Shown: piece by piece, positions 13,727-27,452 of the stretch | Numbering within the stretch: the stretch's first letter is position 1 | Layout of the letters: each line of letters starts with the position of its first letter | Origin: Molossus alvarezi | Taxonomy: Eukaryota; Chordata; Mammalia; Chiroptera; Molossidae | Length of the DNA: 64,000 nt | Assembly (NCBI GenBank): GCA_037176705.1 | Contig: JBAWUJ010000059.1 | Location: forward strand, 62,001 to 126,000 | Direction of reading: 5' to 3' | Translations under genes and position numbers: made by a program | Notes under the pieces: model-generated | The model's input: the letters and a program-made list of their open reading frames with translations, nothing else | Database searches by the model: none | What the model was told of the DNA's origin: nothing

Positions 13727-15687
13727 TTTGATTTCTGCAGCCCAGCATATATTGGATATCAAGATGACTCTTAGACACTTCCAGGCAAACAACACATATC
13801 CAAGGCTAAAACGTAGTATGTGGAATAGCTGCCTCATCAACTAGTACAGGTTGACTTTTCTTGTCACATAGGAAAGAAGGCAGACACCTGCATTTACTTA
13901 CAACACTGTTTCACACTCCAATGGAAAGTATGCCCTGCACCCCGGGCATAATTAGTGTTTAAGTCATTGAAATGGATACCCAGGTCCACTGTACAAGTGC
14001 ATTTTCTCTAGAAAACTCCTCTGGTTCTAATTCACAGAGATGTTCAATGTGAAAAACCCATGGAATTGTCAGTGTCTTCCAATTCATGGATTTACTCCTT
14101 GCATGTAGACAACCAATGTTTGAACTACATCACTTTACATCTGTTCAGTTTCACTGCTTGAAGAATGCACATGTGTAACACCAGTAGTTATCAATCCTTC
14201 CATTGATTCAGTCTTGACCATTTGTTGGTTCACTGTTCTGAGTAAGAATCATGCAAAACCAACTGCCACAGCAGAAACCAAACTTTTCCCAAGAATCGCC
14301 TGCAAAAATGGGCTGCAATACGATCCAATCTTTGAAACCATGATCAACACAGAACACAAAAAGGGATAACTTTGGATTCTACACATAAGTGTGCTCTGTC
14401 CTAGTTGTTCTTTCCATGACCTGACTGGATCTCTCCACAAAACGAGTAGAGTGTACATGAAAGTGTTCATGTTACTCAAGATCTGTGCATTAACTTAACC
14501 CAAATGGAAATATTCCATCATTCCAACAGTTGTTTGACTAGAACATGATTGTTCACAGGTTCCCTGCAAAGGTACTTAACTTCCCAAGGGAAAACATGCC
14601 ACTGAGTGAATGTGGCCCCAGGCTCTCACAGAATGTTGCCCAGAATTCAGTGTATCCAAGACTGCACCAGCAAGTCTAGTGACTCTTTGTCTGGAACAAG
14701 AGAAAGAAACTTACACTCCGAAGTTTAAGTGTGATTCCACCTTTACAAATGGACATTTCTTAAACACTTAACCAAAACAACATATGCTTTGAGGAGCCTC
14801 ACGCTCTAGGCTTCATGGAAGTGACTTTTGTGCAACTGAAGTGAAGAGTTCTAACACAGTTCATTTGGAATAGGTTTGCTTTGTATACACTCTCCTACAA
14901 ACAAACTAAAGGGGAAAGTATGTCTAAGGACCTATCAACAGTTAGGTTGCCACTTTACCTTAAATCAATACTTTCCACAACTGTGCTAAGAACAGGAAAT
15001 CTGAAAAACAGTACAAAAGTGGTGTTTCAAGGACGTGTGGACTGGCTATTGCCCTAGAACCTTTTACTCAATATTTGGATATTATTTGAAGAAGGTTGTC
15101 TATTGGAACACAGTTCTTAGAAGAGAGAGCCACTAAACAGTCAATTTGACACTGCAACCGTATTAAGGTTTGCATTCTGCTCTTGAACTGAATGTTATTA
15201 TAATATTCTGCACAGACAGAACACCAGTCATGAACACTTTTGACTATGCCAGTGTATTCCCATAGGTTCTTCGGGGAAAGAGTCTTGACACAAGTGAATC
15301 CATGACCATTGTTCAAAGACAGACACTCCCTCTTTTCAATTGATCGCTTTTTTGTTATAATGGCTTGAATAAGAGGATTGATTACTTGTCAGTTATCAAG
15401 AAATGGGCTGAATATTCTCAGGGAATTATAAAGATAGGTTCAGGAGTTTTCATTCATGAACAAGGTACAATTCCAGCATTTCACAATAATGGACAGTGTT
15501 TACTTTGAATTCTCAGGAGAAAACAGGTATCTACTCCTTATGTTTTTTGAGAAAATCGGTCTAAACAGTGAAATGTATGCAGGATCCAAAAATGACACTG
15601 ATTCATTCGGTAACAACTTGAAAGAATGTATGTAGAACTGAATAGGGTATAGATTCCCATGGCCTGAATGTTGCCCTAACCAATGTG
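13727..15687. repeat. Satellite unit 8, last of the unit 5-8 subtype
   Basis: 1,961 bp. It has the subtype markers in the middle, but its tail carries gattcccatgg near 15654, the form found at the ends of units 9, 10, 13-16. That suggests a crossover into the next block within the tail. Confidence 0.85.
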
Positions 15688-17648
15688 TTTGATTTCTGCA
15701 GCCCAGCATATATTGGATATCAAGATGACTCTTAGACACTTCCAGGCAAACAACACATATCCAAGGCTAAAACGTAGTATGTGGAATAGCTGCCTCATCA
15801 ACTAGTACAGGTTGACTTTTCTTGTCACATAGGAAAGAAGGCAGACACCTGCATTTACTTACAACACTGTTTCACACTCCAATGGAAAGTATGCCCTGCA
15901 CCCCGGGCATAATTAGTGTTTAAGTCATTGAAATGGATACCCAGGTCCACTGTACAAGTGCATTTTCTCTAGAAAACTCCTCTGGTTCTAATTCACAGAG
16001 ATGTTCAATGTGAAAAACCCATGGAATTGTCAGTGTCTTCCAATTCATGGATTTACTCCTTGCATGTAGACAACCAATGTTTGAACTACATCACTTTACA
16101 TCTGTTCAGTTTCACTGCTTCAAGAATGCACATGTGTAACACCAGTAGTTATCAAGCCTTCCATTGATTCAGTCTTGACCATTTGTTGGTTCACTGTTCT
16201 GAGTAAGAATCATGCGAAACCAACTGCCACAGCAGAAACCAAACTTTTCCCAAGAATCGCCTGCAAAAATGGGCTGCAATACGATCCAATCTTTGAAACC
16301 ATGATCAACACAGAACACAAAAAGGGATAACTTTGGATTCTACACATAAGTGTGCTCTGTCCTAGTTGTTCTTTCCATGATCTGACTGGATCTCTCCACA
16401 AAAGGAGGAGAGTGTACATGAAAGTGTTCATGTTACTCAAGATCTGTGCATTAACTTAACCCAAATGGAAATATTCAATCATTCCAACAGTTGTTTGACT
16501 AGAACATGATTGTTCACACGTTCCCTGCAAAGGTACTTAACTTCCCAAGGGAAAACATGCCACTGAGTGAATGTGGCCCCAGGCTCTCACAGAATGTTGC
16601 CCAGAATTCAGTGTATCCAAGACTGCACCAGCAAGTCTAGTGTCTCTTTGTCTGGAACAAGAGAAAGAAACTTACACTCCTAAGTTTAAGTGTGATTCCA
16701 CCTTTACAAATGGACATTTCTTAAACACTTAACCAAAACAGCATATGCTTTGAGGAGCCTCACGCTCTAGGCTTCATGGAAGTGACTTTTGTGCAACTGA
16801 AGTGAAGAGTTCTAACACAGTTCATTTGGAATAGGTTTGCTTTGTATACACTCTCCTACAAACAAACTAAAGGGGAAAGTATGTCTAAGGACCTATCAAC
16901 AGTTAGGTTGCCACTTTATCTTAAATCAATACTTTCCACAACTGTGCTAAGAACAGGAAATCTGAAAAACAGTACAAAAGTGGTGTTTCAAGGACGTGTG
17001 GACTGGCTATAGCCCTAGAACCTTTTACTCAATATTTGGATATTATTTGAAAAAGGTTGTCTATTGGAACACAGTTCTTAGAAGAGAGAGCCACTAAACA
17101 GTCAATTTGACACTGCAACCGTATTAAGGTTTGCATTCTGCTCTTGAACTGAATGTTATTATAATATTCTGCACAGACAGAACACCAGTCATGAACACTT
17201 TTGACTATGCCAGTGTATTCCCATAGGTTCTTCGGGGAAAGAGTCTTGACACAAGTGAATCCATGACCATTGTTCAAAGACAGACACTCCCTGTTTTCAA
17301 TTGATCACTTTTTTGTTATAATGGCTTGAATAAGAGGATTGATTACTTGTCAGTTATTAAGAAATGGGCTGAATATTCTCAGGGAATTATAAAGATAGGT
17401 TCAGGAGTTTTCATTCATGAACGAGGTACAATTCCAGCATTTCACAATAATGGACAGTGTTTACTTTGAATTCTCAGGAGAAAACAGGTATCTACTCCTT
17501 ATGTTTTTTGAGAAAATCGGTCTAAACAGTGAAATGTATGCAGGATCCAAGAATGACACTGATTCATTCGGTAACAACTTGAAAGAATGTATGTAGAACT
17601 GAATAGGGTATAGATTCCCATGGCCTGAATGTTGCCCTAACCAATGTG
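15688..17648. repeat. Satellite unit 9, higher-order repeat position A (copy 1)
   Basis: 1,961 bp. It shares atcaagccttcc (near 16152), aaaaggaggag (near 16400), aacagcatatgc (near 16737), ccactttatctt (near 16911) and ccctgttttc (near 17290) with unit 14, 9,804 bp downstream. Confidence 0.9.
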
Positions 17649-19608
17649 TTTGATTTCTGCAGCCCAGCATATATTGGATATCAAGATGACTCTTAGACAC
17701 TTCCAGGCAAACAACACATATCCAAGGCTAAAACGTAGTATGTGGAATAGCTGCCTCATCAACTAGTACAGGTTGACTTTTCTTGTCACATAGGAAAGAA
17801 GGCAGACACCTGCATTTACTTACAACACTGTTTCACACTCCAATGGAAAGTATGCCCTGACCCCGGGCATAATTAGTGTTTAAGTCATTGAAATGGATAC
17901 CCAGGTCCACTGTACAAGTGCATTTTCTCTAGAAAACTCCTCTGGTTCTAATTCACGGAGATGTTCAATGTGAAAAACCCATGGAATTGTCAGTGTCTTC
18001 CAAATCATGGATTTACTCCCTGCATGTAGACAACCAATGTTTGAACTACATCACTTTACATCTGTTCAGTTTCACTGCTTCAAGAATGCACATGTGTAAC
18101 ACCAGTAGTTATCAATCCTTCCATTGATTCAGTCTTGACCATTTGTTGGTTCACTGTTCTGAGTAAGAATCATGCGAAACCAACTGCCACAGCAGAAACC
18201 AAACTTTTCCCAAGAATCGCCTGCAAAAATGGGCTGCAATACGATCCAATCTTTGAAACCATGATCAACACAGAACACAAAAAGGGATAACTTTGGATTC
18301 TACACATAAGTGTGCTCTGTCCTAGTTGTTCTTTCCATGATCTGACTGGATCTCTCCACAAAAGGAGGAGAGTGTACATGAAAGTGTTCATGTTACTCAA
18401 GATCTGTGCATTAACTTAACCCAAATGGAAATATTCAATCATTCCAACAGTTGTTTGACTAGAACATGATTGTTCACACGTTCCCTGCAAAGGTACTTAA
18501 CTTCCCAAGGGAAAACATGCCACTGAGTGAATGTGGCCCCAGGCTCTCACAGAATGTTGCCCAGAATTCAGTGTATCCAAGACTGCACCAGCAAGTCTAG
18601 TGTCTCTTTGTCTGGAACAAGAGAAAGAAACTTACACTCCTAAGTTTAAGTGTGATTCCACCTTTACAAATGGACATTTCTTAAACACTTAACCAAAACA
18701 ACATATGCTTTGAGGAGCCTCACGCTCTAGGCTTCATGGAAGTGACTTTTGTGCAACTGAAGTGAAGAGTTCTAACACAGTTCATTTGGAATAGGTTTGC
18801 TTTGTATACACTCTCCTACAAACTAACTAAAGGGGAAAGTATGTCTAAGGACCTATCAACAGTTAGGTTGCCACTTTACCTCAAATCAATACTTCCCACA
18901 ACTGTGCTAAGAACAGGAAATCTGAAAAACAGTACAAAAGTGGTGTTTCAAGGACGTGTGGACTGGCTATAGCCCTAGAACCTTTTACTCAATATTTGGA
19001 TATTATTTGAAAAAGGTTGTCTATTGGAACACAGTTCTTAGAAGAGAGAGCCACTAAACAGTCAATTTGACACTGCAACCGTATTAAGGTTTGCATTCTG
19101 CTCTTGAACTGAATGTTATTATAATATTCTGCACAGACAGAACACCAGTCATGAACACTTTTGACTATGCCAGTGTATTCCCATAGGTTCTTCGGGGAAA
19201 GAGTCTTGACACAGGTGAATCCATGACCATTGTTCAAAGACAGACACTCCCTCTTTTCAATTGATCACTTTTTTGTTATAATGGCTTGAATAAGAGGATT
19301 GATTACTTGTCAGTTATCAAGAAATGGGCTGAATATTCTCAGGGAATTATAAAGATAGGTTCAGGAGTTTTCATTCATGAACAAGGTACAATTCCAGCAT
19401 TTCACAATAATGGACAGTGTTTACTTTGAATTCTCAGGAGAAAACAGGTATCTACTCCTTATGTTTTTTGAGAAAATCGGTCTAAACAGTGAAATGTATG
19501 CAGGATCCAAGAATGACACTGATTCATTCGGTAACAACTTTAAAGAATGTATGTAGAACTGAATAGGGTATAGATTCCCATGGCCTGAATGTTGCCCTAA
19601 CCAATGTG
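17649..19608. repeat. Satellite unit 10, higher-order repeat position B (copy 1)
   Basis: 1,960 bp because of a one-base deletion (ccctgacccc, near 17856) shared with units 15 and 20. It also shares attcacggag and ccaaatcatgg with unit 15. Confidence 0.9.
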
Positions 19609-21569
19609 TTTGATTTCTGCAGCCCAGCATATATTGGATATCAAGATGACTCTTAGACACTTCCAGGCAAACAACACATATCCAAGGCTAAAACGTAGTA
19701 TGTGGAATAGCTGCCTCATCAACTAGTACAGGTTGACTTTTCTTGTCACATAGGAAAGAAGGCAGACACCTGCATTTACTTACAACACTGTTTCACACTC
19801 CAATGGAAAGTATGCCCTGCACCCCGGGCATAATTAGTGTTTAAGTCATTGAAATGGATACCCAGGTCCACTGTACAAGTGCATTTTCTCTAGAAAACTC
19901 CTCTGGTTCTAATTCACAGAGATTTTCAATGTGAAAAACCCATGGAATTGTCAGTGTCTTCCAATTCATGGATTTACTCCTTGCATGTAGACAACCAATG
20001 TTTGAACTACATCACTTTACATCTGTTCAGTTTCACTGCTTCAAGAATGCACATGTGTAACACCAGTAGTTATCAATCCTTCCATTGATTCAGTCTTGAC
20101 CATTTGTTGGTTCACTGTTCTGAGTAAGAATCATGCGAAACCAACTGCCACAGCAGAAACCAAACTTTTCCCAAGAATCGCCTGCAAAAATGGGCTGCAA
20201 TACGATCCAATCTTTGAAACCATGATCAACACAGAACACAAAAAGGGATAACTTTGGATTCTACACATAAGTGTGCTCTGTCCTAGTTGTTCTTTCCATG
20301 AGCTGACTGGATCTCTCCACAAAACGAGGAGAGTGTACATGAAAGTGTTCATGTTACTCAAGATCTGTGCATTAACTTAACCCAAATGGAAATATTCAAT
20401 CATTCCAACAGTTGTTTGACTAGAACATGATTGTTCACACGTTCCCTGCAAAGGTACTTAACTTCCCAAGGGAAAACATGCCACTGAGTGAATGTGGCCC
20501 CAGGCTCTCACAGAATGTTGCCCAGAATTCAGTGTATCCAAGACTGCACCAGCAAGTCTAGTGTCTCTTTGTCTGGAACAAGAGAAAGAAACTTACACTC
20601 CTAAGTTTAAGTGTGATTCCACCTTTACAAATGGACATTTCTTAAACACTTAACCAAAACAACATATGCTTTGAGGAGCCTCACGCTCTAGGCTTCATGG
20701 AAGTGACTTTTGTGCAACTGAAGTGAAGAGTTCTAACACAGTTCATTTGGAATAGGTTTGCTTTGTATACACTCTCCTACAAACTAACTAAAGGGGAAAG
20801 TATGTCTAAGGACCTATCAACAGTTAGGTTGCCACTTTACCTCAAATCAATACTTCCCACAACTGTGCTAAGAACAGGAAATCTGAAAAACAGTACAAAA
20901 GTGGTGTTTCAAGGACGTGTGGACTGGCTATAGCCCTAGAACCTTTTACTCAATATTTGGATATTATTTGAAAAAGGTTGTCTATTGGAACACAGTTCTT
21001 AGAAGAGAGAGCCACTAAACAGTCAATTTGACACTGCAACCGTATTAAGGTTTGCATTCTGCTCTTGAACTGAATGTTATTATAATATTCTGCACAGACA
21101 GAACACCAGTCATGAACACTTTTGACTATGCCAGTGTATTCCCATAGGTTCTTCGGGGAAAGAGTCTTGACACAAGTGAATCCATGACCATTGTTCAAAG
21201 ACAGACATTCCCTCTTTTCAATTGATCACTTTTTTGTTATAATGGCTTGAATAAGAGGATTGATTACTTGTCAGTTATCAAGAAATGGGCTGAATATTCT
21301 CAGGGAATTATAAAGATAGGTTCAGGAGTTTTCATTCATGAACAAGGTACAATTCCAGCATTTCACAATAATGGACAGTGTTTACTTTGAATTCTCAGGA
21401 GAAAACAGGTATCTACTGCTTATGTTTTTTGAGAAAATCGGTCTAAACAGTGAAATGTATGCAGGATCCAAGAATGACACTGATTCATTCGGTAACAACT
21501 TGAAAGAATGTATGTAGAACTGAATAGGGTATAGATTTCCATGGCCTGAATGTTGCCCTAACCAATGTG
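19609..21569. repeat. Satellite unit 11, higher-order repeat position C (copy 1)
   Basis: 1,961 bp. The marker gagattttcaatg (near 19919) is shared with units 16 and 17, and its tail marker ctactgctta (near 21414) with unit 17. A private ccatgagctgac lies near 20297. Confidence 0.9.
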
Positions 21570-23530
21570 TTTGATTTCTGCAGCCCAGCATATATTGGAT
21601 ATCAAGATGACTCTTAGACACTTCCAGGCAAACAACACATATCCAAGGCTAAAACGTAGTATGTGGAATAGCTGCCTCATCAACTAGTACAGGTTGACTT
21701 TTCTTGTCACATAGGAAAGAAGGCAGACACCTGCATTTACTTACAACACTGTTTCACACTCCAATGGAAAGTATGCCCTGCACCCCGGGCATAATTAGTG
21801 TTTAAGTCATTGAAATGGATACCCAGGTCCACTGTACAAGTGCATTTTCTCTAGAAAACTCCTCTGGTTCTAATTCACAGAGATGTTCAATGTGAAAAAC
21901 CCATGGAATTGTCAGTGTCTTCCAATTCATGGATTTACTCCTTACATGTAGACAACCAATGTTTGAACTACATCACTTTACATCTGTTCAGTTTCACTGC
22001 TTCAAGAATGCACATGTGTAACACCAGTAGTTATCAATCCTTCCATTGATTCAGTCTTGACCATTTGTTGGTTCACTGTTCTGAGTAAGAATCATGCGAA
22101 ACCAACTGCCACAGCAGAAACCAAACTTTTCCCAAGAATCACCTGCAAAAATGGGCTGCAATACGATCCAATCTTTGAAACCATGATCAACACAGAACAC
22201 AAAAAGGGATAACTTTGGATTCTACACATAAGTGTGCTCTGTCCTAGTTGTTCTTTCCATGATCTGACTGGATCTCTCCACAAAACGAGCAGAGTGTACA
22301 TGAAAGTGTTCATGTTACTCAAGATCTGTGCATTAACTTAACCCAAATGGAAATATTCAATCATTCCAACAGTTGTTTGACTAGAACATGATTGTTCACA
22401 CGTTCCCTGCAAAGGTACTTAACTTCCCAAGGGAAAACATGCCACTGAGTGAATGTGGCCCCAGGCTCTCACAGAATGTTGCCCAGAATTCATTGTATCC
22501 AAGACTGCACCAGCAAGTCTAGTGTCTCTTTGTCTGGAACAAGAGAAAGAAACTTACACTCCTAAGTTTAAGTGTGATTCCACCTTTACAAATGGACATT
22601 TCTTAAACACTTAACCAAAACAACATATGCTTTGAGGAGCCTCACGCTCTAGGCTTCATGGAAGTGACTTTTGTGCAACTGAAGTGAAGAGTTCTAACAC
22701 AGTTCATTTGGAATAGGTTTGCTTTGTATACACTCTCCTACAAACTAACTAAAGGGGAAAGTATGTCTAAGGACCTATCAACAGTTAGGTTGCCACTTTA
22801 CCTCAAATCAATACTTTCCACAACTGTGCTAAGAACACGAAATCTGAAAAAGAGTACAAAAGTGGTGTTTCAAGGACGTGTGGACAGGCTATAGCCCTAG
22901 AACCTTTTACTCAATATTTGGATATTATTTGAAGAAGGTTGTCTATTGGAACACAGTTCTTAGAAGAGAGAGCCACTAAACAGTCAATTTGACACTGCAA
23001 CCGTATTAAGGTTTGCATTCTGCTCTTGAACTGAATGTTATTATAATATTCTGCACAGACAGAACACCAGTCATGAACACTTTTGACTATGCCAGTGTAT
23101 TCCCATAGGTTCTTCGGGGAAAGAGTCTTGACACAAGTGAATCCATGACCATTGTTCAAAGACAGACACTCCCTCTTTTCAATTGATCGCTTTTTTGTTA
23201 TAATGGCTTGAATAAGAGGATTGATTACTTGTCAGTTATCAAGAAATGGGCTGAATATTCTCAGGGAATTATAAAGATAGGTTCAGGAGTTTGCATTCAT
23301 GAACAAGGTACAATTCCAGCATTTCACAATAATGGACAGTGTTTACTTTGAATTCTCAGGAGAAAACAGGTATCTACTGCTTATGTTTTTTGAGAAAATC
23401 GGTCTAAACAGTGAAATGTATGCAGGATCCAAGAATGACACTGATTCATTCGGTAACAACTTGAAAGAATGTATGTAGAACTGAATAGGGTATAGATTTC
23501 CATGGCCTGAATGTTGCCCTAACCAATGTG
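21570..23530. repeat. Satellite unit 12, higher-order repeat position D (copy 1)
   Basis: 1,961 bp. Markers aatcacctgc (near 22138), cgagcagagtg (near 22286), attcattgtatcc (near 22489) and gaaaaagagtac (near 22846) recur in unit 18, 11,765 bp downstream. Confidence 0.9.
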
Positions 23531-25491
23531 TTTGATTTCTGCAGCCCAGCATATATTGGATATCAAGATGACTCTTAGACACTTCCAGGCAAACAACACA
23601 TATCCAAGGCTAAAACGTAGTATGTGGAATAGCTGCCTCATCAACTAGTACAGGTTGACTTTTCTTGTCACATAGGAAAGAAGGCAGACACCTGCATTTA
23701 CTTACAACACTGTTTCACACTCCAATGGAAAGTATGCCCTGCACCCCGGGCATAATTAGTGTTTAAGTCATTGAAATGGATACCCAGGTCCACTGTACAA
23801 GTGCATTTTCTCTAGAAAACTCCTCTGGTTCTAATTCACAGAGATGTTCAATGTGAAAAACCCATGGAATTGTCAGTGTCTTCCAATTCATGGATTTACT
23901 CCTTGCATGTAGACAACCAATGTTTGAACTACATCACTTTACATCTTTTCAGTTTCACTGCTTCAAGAATGCACATGTGTAACACCAGTAGTTATCAATC
24001 CTTCCATTGATTCAGTCTTGACCATTTGTTGGTTCACTGTTCTGAGTAAGAATCATGCAAAACCAAGTGCCACAGCAGAAACCAAACTTTTCCCAAGAAT
24101 CGCCTGCAAAAATGGGCTGCAATACGATCCAATCTTTGAAACCATGATCAACACAGAACACAAAAAGGGATAACTTTGGATTCTACACATAAGTGTGCTC
24201 TGTCCTAGTTGTTCTTTCCATGATCTGACTGGATCTCTCCACAAAACGAGGAGAGTGTACATGAAAGTGTTCATGTTACTCAAGATCTGTGCATTAACTT
24301 AACCCAAATGGAAATATTCAATCATTCCAACAGTTGTTTGACTAGAACATGATTGTTCACACGTTCCCTGCAAAGGTACTTAACTTCCCGAGGGAAATCA
24401 TGCCACTGAGTGAATGTGGCCCCAGGCTCTCACAGAATGTTGCCCAGAATTCAGTGTATCCAAGACTGCACCAGCAAGTCTAGTGTCTCTTTGTCTGGAA
24501 CAAGAGAAAGAAACTTACACTCCTAAGTTTAAGTGTGATTCCACCTTTACAAATGGACATTTCTTAAACACTTAACCAAAACAACATATGCTTTGAGGAG
24601 CCTCACGCTCTAGGCTTCATGGAAGTGACTTTTGTGCAACTGAAGTGAAGAGTTCTAACACAGTTCATTTGGTATAGGTTTGCTTTGTATACACTCTCCT
24701 ACAAACTAACTAAAGGGGAAAGTATGTCTAAGGACCTATCAACAGTTAGGTTGCCACTTTACCTTAAATCAATACTTTCCACAACTGTGCTAAGAACACG
24801 AAATCTGAAAAACAGTACAAAAGTGGTGTTTCAAGGACGTGTGGACAGGCTGTAGCCCTAGAACCTTTTACTCAATATTTGGATATTATTTGAAGAAGGT
24901 TGTCTATTGGAACACAGTTCTTAGAACAGAGAGCCACTAAACAGTCAATTTGACACTGCAACCGTATTAAGGTTTGCATTCTGCTCTTGAACTGAATGTT
25001 ATTATAATATTCTGCACAGACCGAACACCAGTCATGAACACTTTTGACTATGCCAGTGTATTCCCATAGGTTCTTCGGGGAAAGACTCTTGACACAAGTG
25101 AATCCATGACCATTGTTCAAAGACAGACACTCCCTCTTTTCAATTGATCGCTTTTTTGTTATAATGGCTTGAATAAGAGGATTGATTACTTGTCAGTTAT
25201 CAAGAAATGGGCTGAATATTCTCAGGGAATTATAAAGATAGGTTCAGGAGTTTGCATTCATGAACAAGGTACAATTCCAGCATTTCACAATAATGGACAG
25301 TGTTTACTTTGAATTCTCAGGAGAAAACAGGTATCTACTCCTTATGTTTTTTGAGAAAATCGGTCTAAACAGTGAAATGTATGCAGGATCCAAGAATGAC
25401 ACTGATTCATTCGGTAACAACTTGAAAGAATGTATGTAGAACTGAATAGGGTATAGATTCCCATGGCCTGAATGTTGCCCTAACCAATGTG
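23531..25491. repeat. Satellite unit 13, higher-order repeat position E (copy 1)
   Basis: 1,961 bp. Markers catcttttcag (near 23942), ccaagtgccac (near 24063), cccgagggaaatc (near 24387), ttggtatagg (near 24670) and cagaccgaac (near 25017) recur in unit 19. Its tail has gattcccatgg, unlike unit 19, so the change to copy 2 lies in its last few hundred bases. Confidence 0.9.
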
Positions 25492-27452
25492 TTTGATTTC
25501 TGCAGCCCAGCATATATTGGATATCAAGATGACTCTTAGACACTTCCAGGCAAACAACACATATCCAAGGCTAAAACGTAGTATGTGGAATAGCTGCCTC
25601 ATCAACTAGTACAGGTTGACTTTTCTTGTCACATAGGAAAGAAGGCAGACACCTGCATTTACTTACAACACTGTTTCACACTCCAATGGAAAGTATGCCC
25701 TGCACCCCGGGCATAATTAGTGTTTAAGTCATTGAAATGGATACCCAGGTCCACTGTACAAGTGCATTTTCTCTAGAAAACTCCTCTGGTTCTAATTCAC
25801 AGAGATGTTCAATGTGAAAAACCCATGGAATTGTCAGTGTCTTCCAATTCATGGATTTACTCCTTGCATGTAGACAACCAATGTTTGAACTACATCACTT
25901 TACATCTGTTCAGTTTCACTGCTTCAAGAATGCACATGTGTAACACCAGTAGTTATCAAGCCTTCCATTGATTCAGTCTTGACCATTTGTTGGTTCACTG
26001 TTCTGAGTAAGAATCATGCGAAACCAACTGCCACAGCAGAAACCAAACTTTTCCCAAGAATCGCCTGCAAAAATGGGCTGCAATACGATCCAATCTTTGA
26101 AACCATGATCAACACAGAACACAAAAAGGGATAACTTTGGATTCTACACATAAGTGTGCTCTGTCCTAGTTGTTCTTTCCATGATCTGACTGGATCTCTC
26201 CACAAAAGGAGGAGAGTGTACATGAAAGTGTTCATGTTACTCAAGATCTGTGCATTAACTTAACCCAAATGGAAATATTCAATCATTCCAACAGTTGTTT
26301 GACTAGAACATGATTGTTCACACGTTCCCTGCAAAGGTACTTAACTTCCCAAGGGAAAACATGCCACTGAGTGAATGTGGCCCCAGGCTCTCACAGAATG
26401 TTGCCCAGAATTCAGTGTATCCAAGACTGCACCAGCAAGTCTAGTGTCTCTTTGTCTGGAACAAGAGAAAGAAACTTACACTCCTAAGTTTAAGTGTGAT
26501 TCCACCTTTACAAATGGACATTTCTTAAACACTTAACCAAAACAGCATATGCTTTGAGGAGCCTCACGCTCTAGGCTTCATGGAAGTGACTTTTGTGCAA
26601 CTGAAGTGAAGAGTTCTAACACAGTTCATTTGGAATAGGTTTGCTTTGTATACACTCTCCTACAAACAAACTAAAGGGGAAAGTATGTCTAAGGACCTAT
26701 CAACAGTTAGGTTGCCACTTTATCTTAAATCAATACTTTCCACAACTGTGCTAAGAACAGGAAATCTGAAAAACAGTACAAAAGTGGTGTTTCAAGGACG
26801 TGTGGACTGGCTATAGCCCTAGAACCTTTTACTCAATATTTGGATATTATTTGAAAAAGGTTGTCTATTGGAACACAGTTCTTAGAAGAGAGAGCCACTA
26901 AACAGTCAATTTGACACTGCAACCGTATTAAGGTTTGCATTCTGCTCTTGAACTGAATGTTATTATAATATTCTGCACAGACAGAACACCAGTCATGAAC
27001 ACTTTTGACTATGCCAGTGTATTCCCATAGGTTCTTCGGGGAAAGAGTCTTGACACAAGTGAATCCATGACCATTGTTCAAAGACAGACACTCCCTGTTT
27101 TCAATTGATCACTTTTTTGTTATAATGGCTTGAATAAGAGGATTGATTACTTGTCAGTTATCAAGAAATGGGCTGAATATTCTCAGGGAATTATAAAGAT
27201 AGGTTCAGGAGTTTTCATTCATGAACGAGGTACAATTCCAGCATTTCACAATAATGGACAGTGTTTACTTTGAATTCTCAGGAGAAAACAGGTATCTACT
27301 CCTTATGTTTTTTGAGAAAATCGGTCTAAACAGTGAAATGTATGCAGGATCCAAGAATGACACTGATTCATTCGGTAACAACTTGAAAGAATGTATGTAG
27401 AACTGAATAGGGTATAGATTCCCATGGCCTGAATGTTGCCCTAACCAATGTG
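25492..27452. repeat. Satellite unit 14, higher-order repeat position A (copy 2)
   Basis: 1,961 bp. It matches unit 9 at all its markers. A difference seen by eye is agttatcaag near 27157 where unit 9 has agttattaag. Confidence 0.9.

Larger units (their letters stand above)
15688..25491. repeat. Five-monomer higher-order repeat, copy 1 (A-B-C-D-E)
   Basis: Units 9-13, 9,804 bp. Each carries its own set of markers, and the order recurs in units 14-19. The block is flanked on the left by the unit 5-8 subtype. Confidence 0.88.
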
